Origin: Planctomycetota bacterium
GTDB taxonomy: Bacteria > Planctomycetota > Phycisphaerae > UBA1845 > UTPLA1
Assembly (NCBI GenBank): GCA_016712275.1
Contig: JADJRI010000074.1
Coordinates: forward strand, 1-15,148
DNA: 15,148 nt
Direction: 5' to 3'
Numbering within the stretch: position 1 is the first letter of the stretch; each line of letters opens with the position of its first letter. Both the position numbers and the translations under genes were made by a program. This document shows, in pieces, positions 15,069-15,148 of the stretch. Under the pieces are notes generated by a model, which made no database searches, was not told the origin of the DNA, and saw only the letters and a program-made list of their open reading frames with translations.

Positions 15069-15103
15069 AGTGCAGCGACCGTGGCTGCAACACTCTAGGC
15101 AGC
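15059..15103 (+). promoter_or_regulatory. Long hairpin over the leader ORF stop codon
   Basis: GCTGC (15059-15063) pairs with GCAGC (15099-15103), CTAGAGTG (15065-15072) with CACTCTAG (15091-15098), and CAGC (15073-15076) with GCTG (15084-15087). That makes 17 pairs, with one bulged T, a 3-base CAA bulge and a 7-base loop. No T-run follows immediately, so it is more like an attenuation or translation-control hairpin than a standard terminator. Confidence 0.6.
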
Positions 15104-15148
15104 CTCTTCGATTTGACCCGCCGGCCACTCCTTTCGAGTCGTCGGCGG

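Noticed and set aside
1..15148. tRNA genes, CRISPR arrays, insertion sequences and phage genes
   Set aside because: I scanned by eye for T-arm-like words, regularly spaced repeats and transposase or phage motifs and found none that hold up.

Overview
The window looks like chromosomal DNA from a planctomycete-type bacterium, most likely a Phycisphaerae-related lineage. This is an inference. Three unrelated exported proteins (an HtrA protease, a LolA-like protein and a PpiD/SurA-like protein) carry T-Q-P-A-S-rich linkers, which I associate with that group. The gene content is otherwise generic Gram-negative-type housekeeping: HtrA, Apt, Maf, an HU protein, FeoAB, an ABC-2 exporter and an RsbU-type phosphatase.

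Layout. Plus strand, 105-2866: htrA-type protease, apt, maf. Minus strand, read right to left from about 11584 to 2890: HU-family protein; feoA-feoB (ferrous iron uptake, stop/start overlap, a promoter and a Fur-type palindrome in front); an ABC ATPase and permease pair (8-base overlap); a LolA-like protein and a DUF192 lipoprotein (4-base overlap); and an RsbU/SpoIIE-type PP2C phosphatase convergent with maf. Plus strand again, 12179-14316: a large membrane-anchored PpiD/SurA-N-like protein, divergent from HU. From 14317 to the right edge there is no complete ordinary gene, but there are several strong inverted repeats. The last 350 bases hold a promoter-like sequence, a roughly 200-nt leader that can fold into several hairpins (two closed by GNRA tetraloops), an exceptionally complementary Shine-Dalgarno sequence, a 9-codon ORF, and a long hairpin containing that ORF's stop codon.

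Two things stand out. First, at least six of the twelve larger genes (htrA, apt, the lolA-like gene, feoB in two places, HU, ppiD-like) show their conserved or plausible sequence jumping frame at a short run of bases. These look like single-base indels of the assembly rather than biology; I give corrected gene ends where the other frame is clear. Second, the right-edge leader has a duplicated module (ATCAGGC, hairpin, GTCCGGCC, twice about 71-72 nt apart) and a segment able to pair with either copy of GTCCGGCC. That is the arrangement expected of a switchable cis-regulatory RNA, and I do not recognise it as a known class. The gene it would control lies beyond the window.
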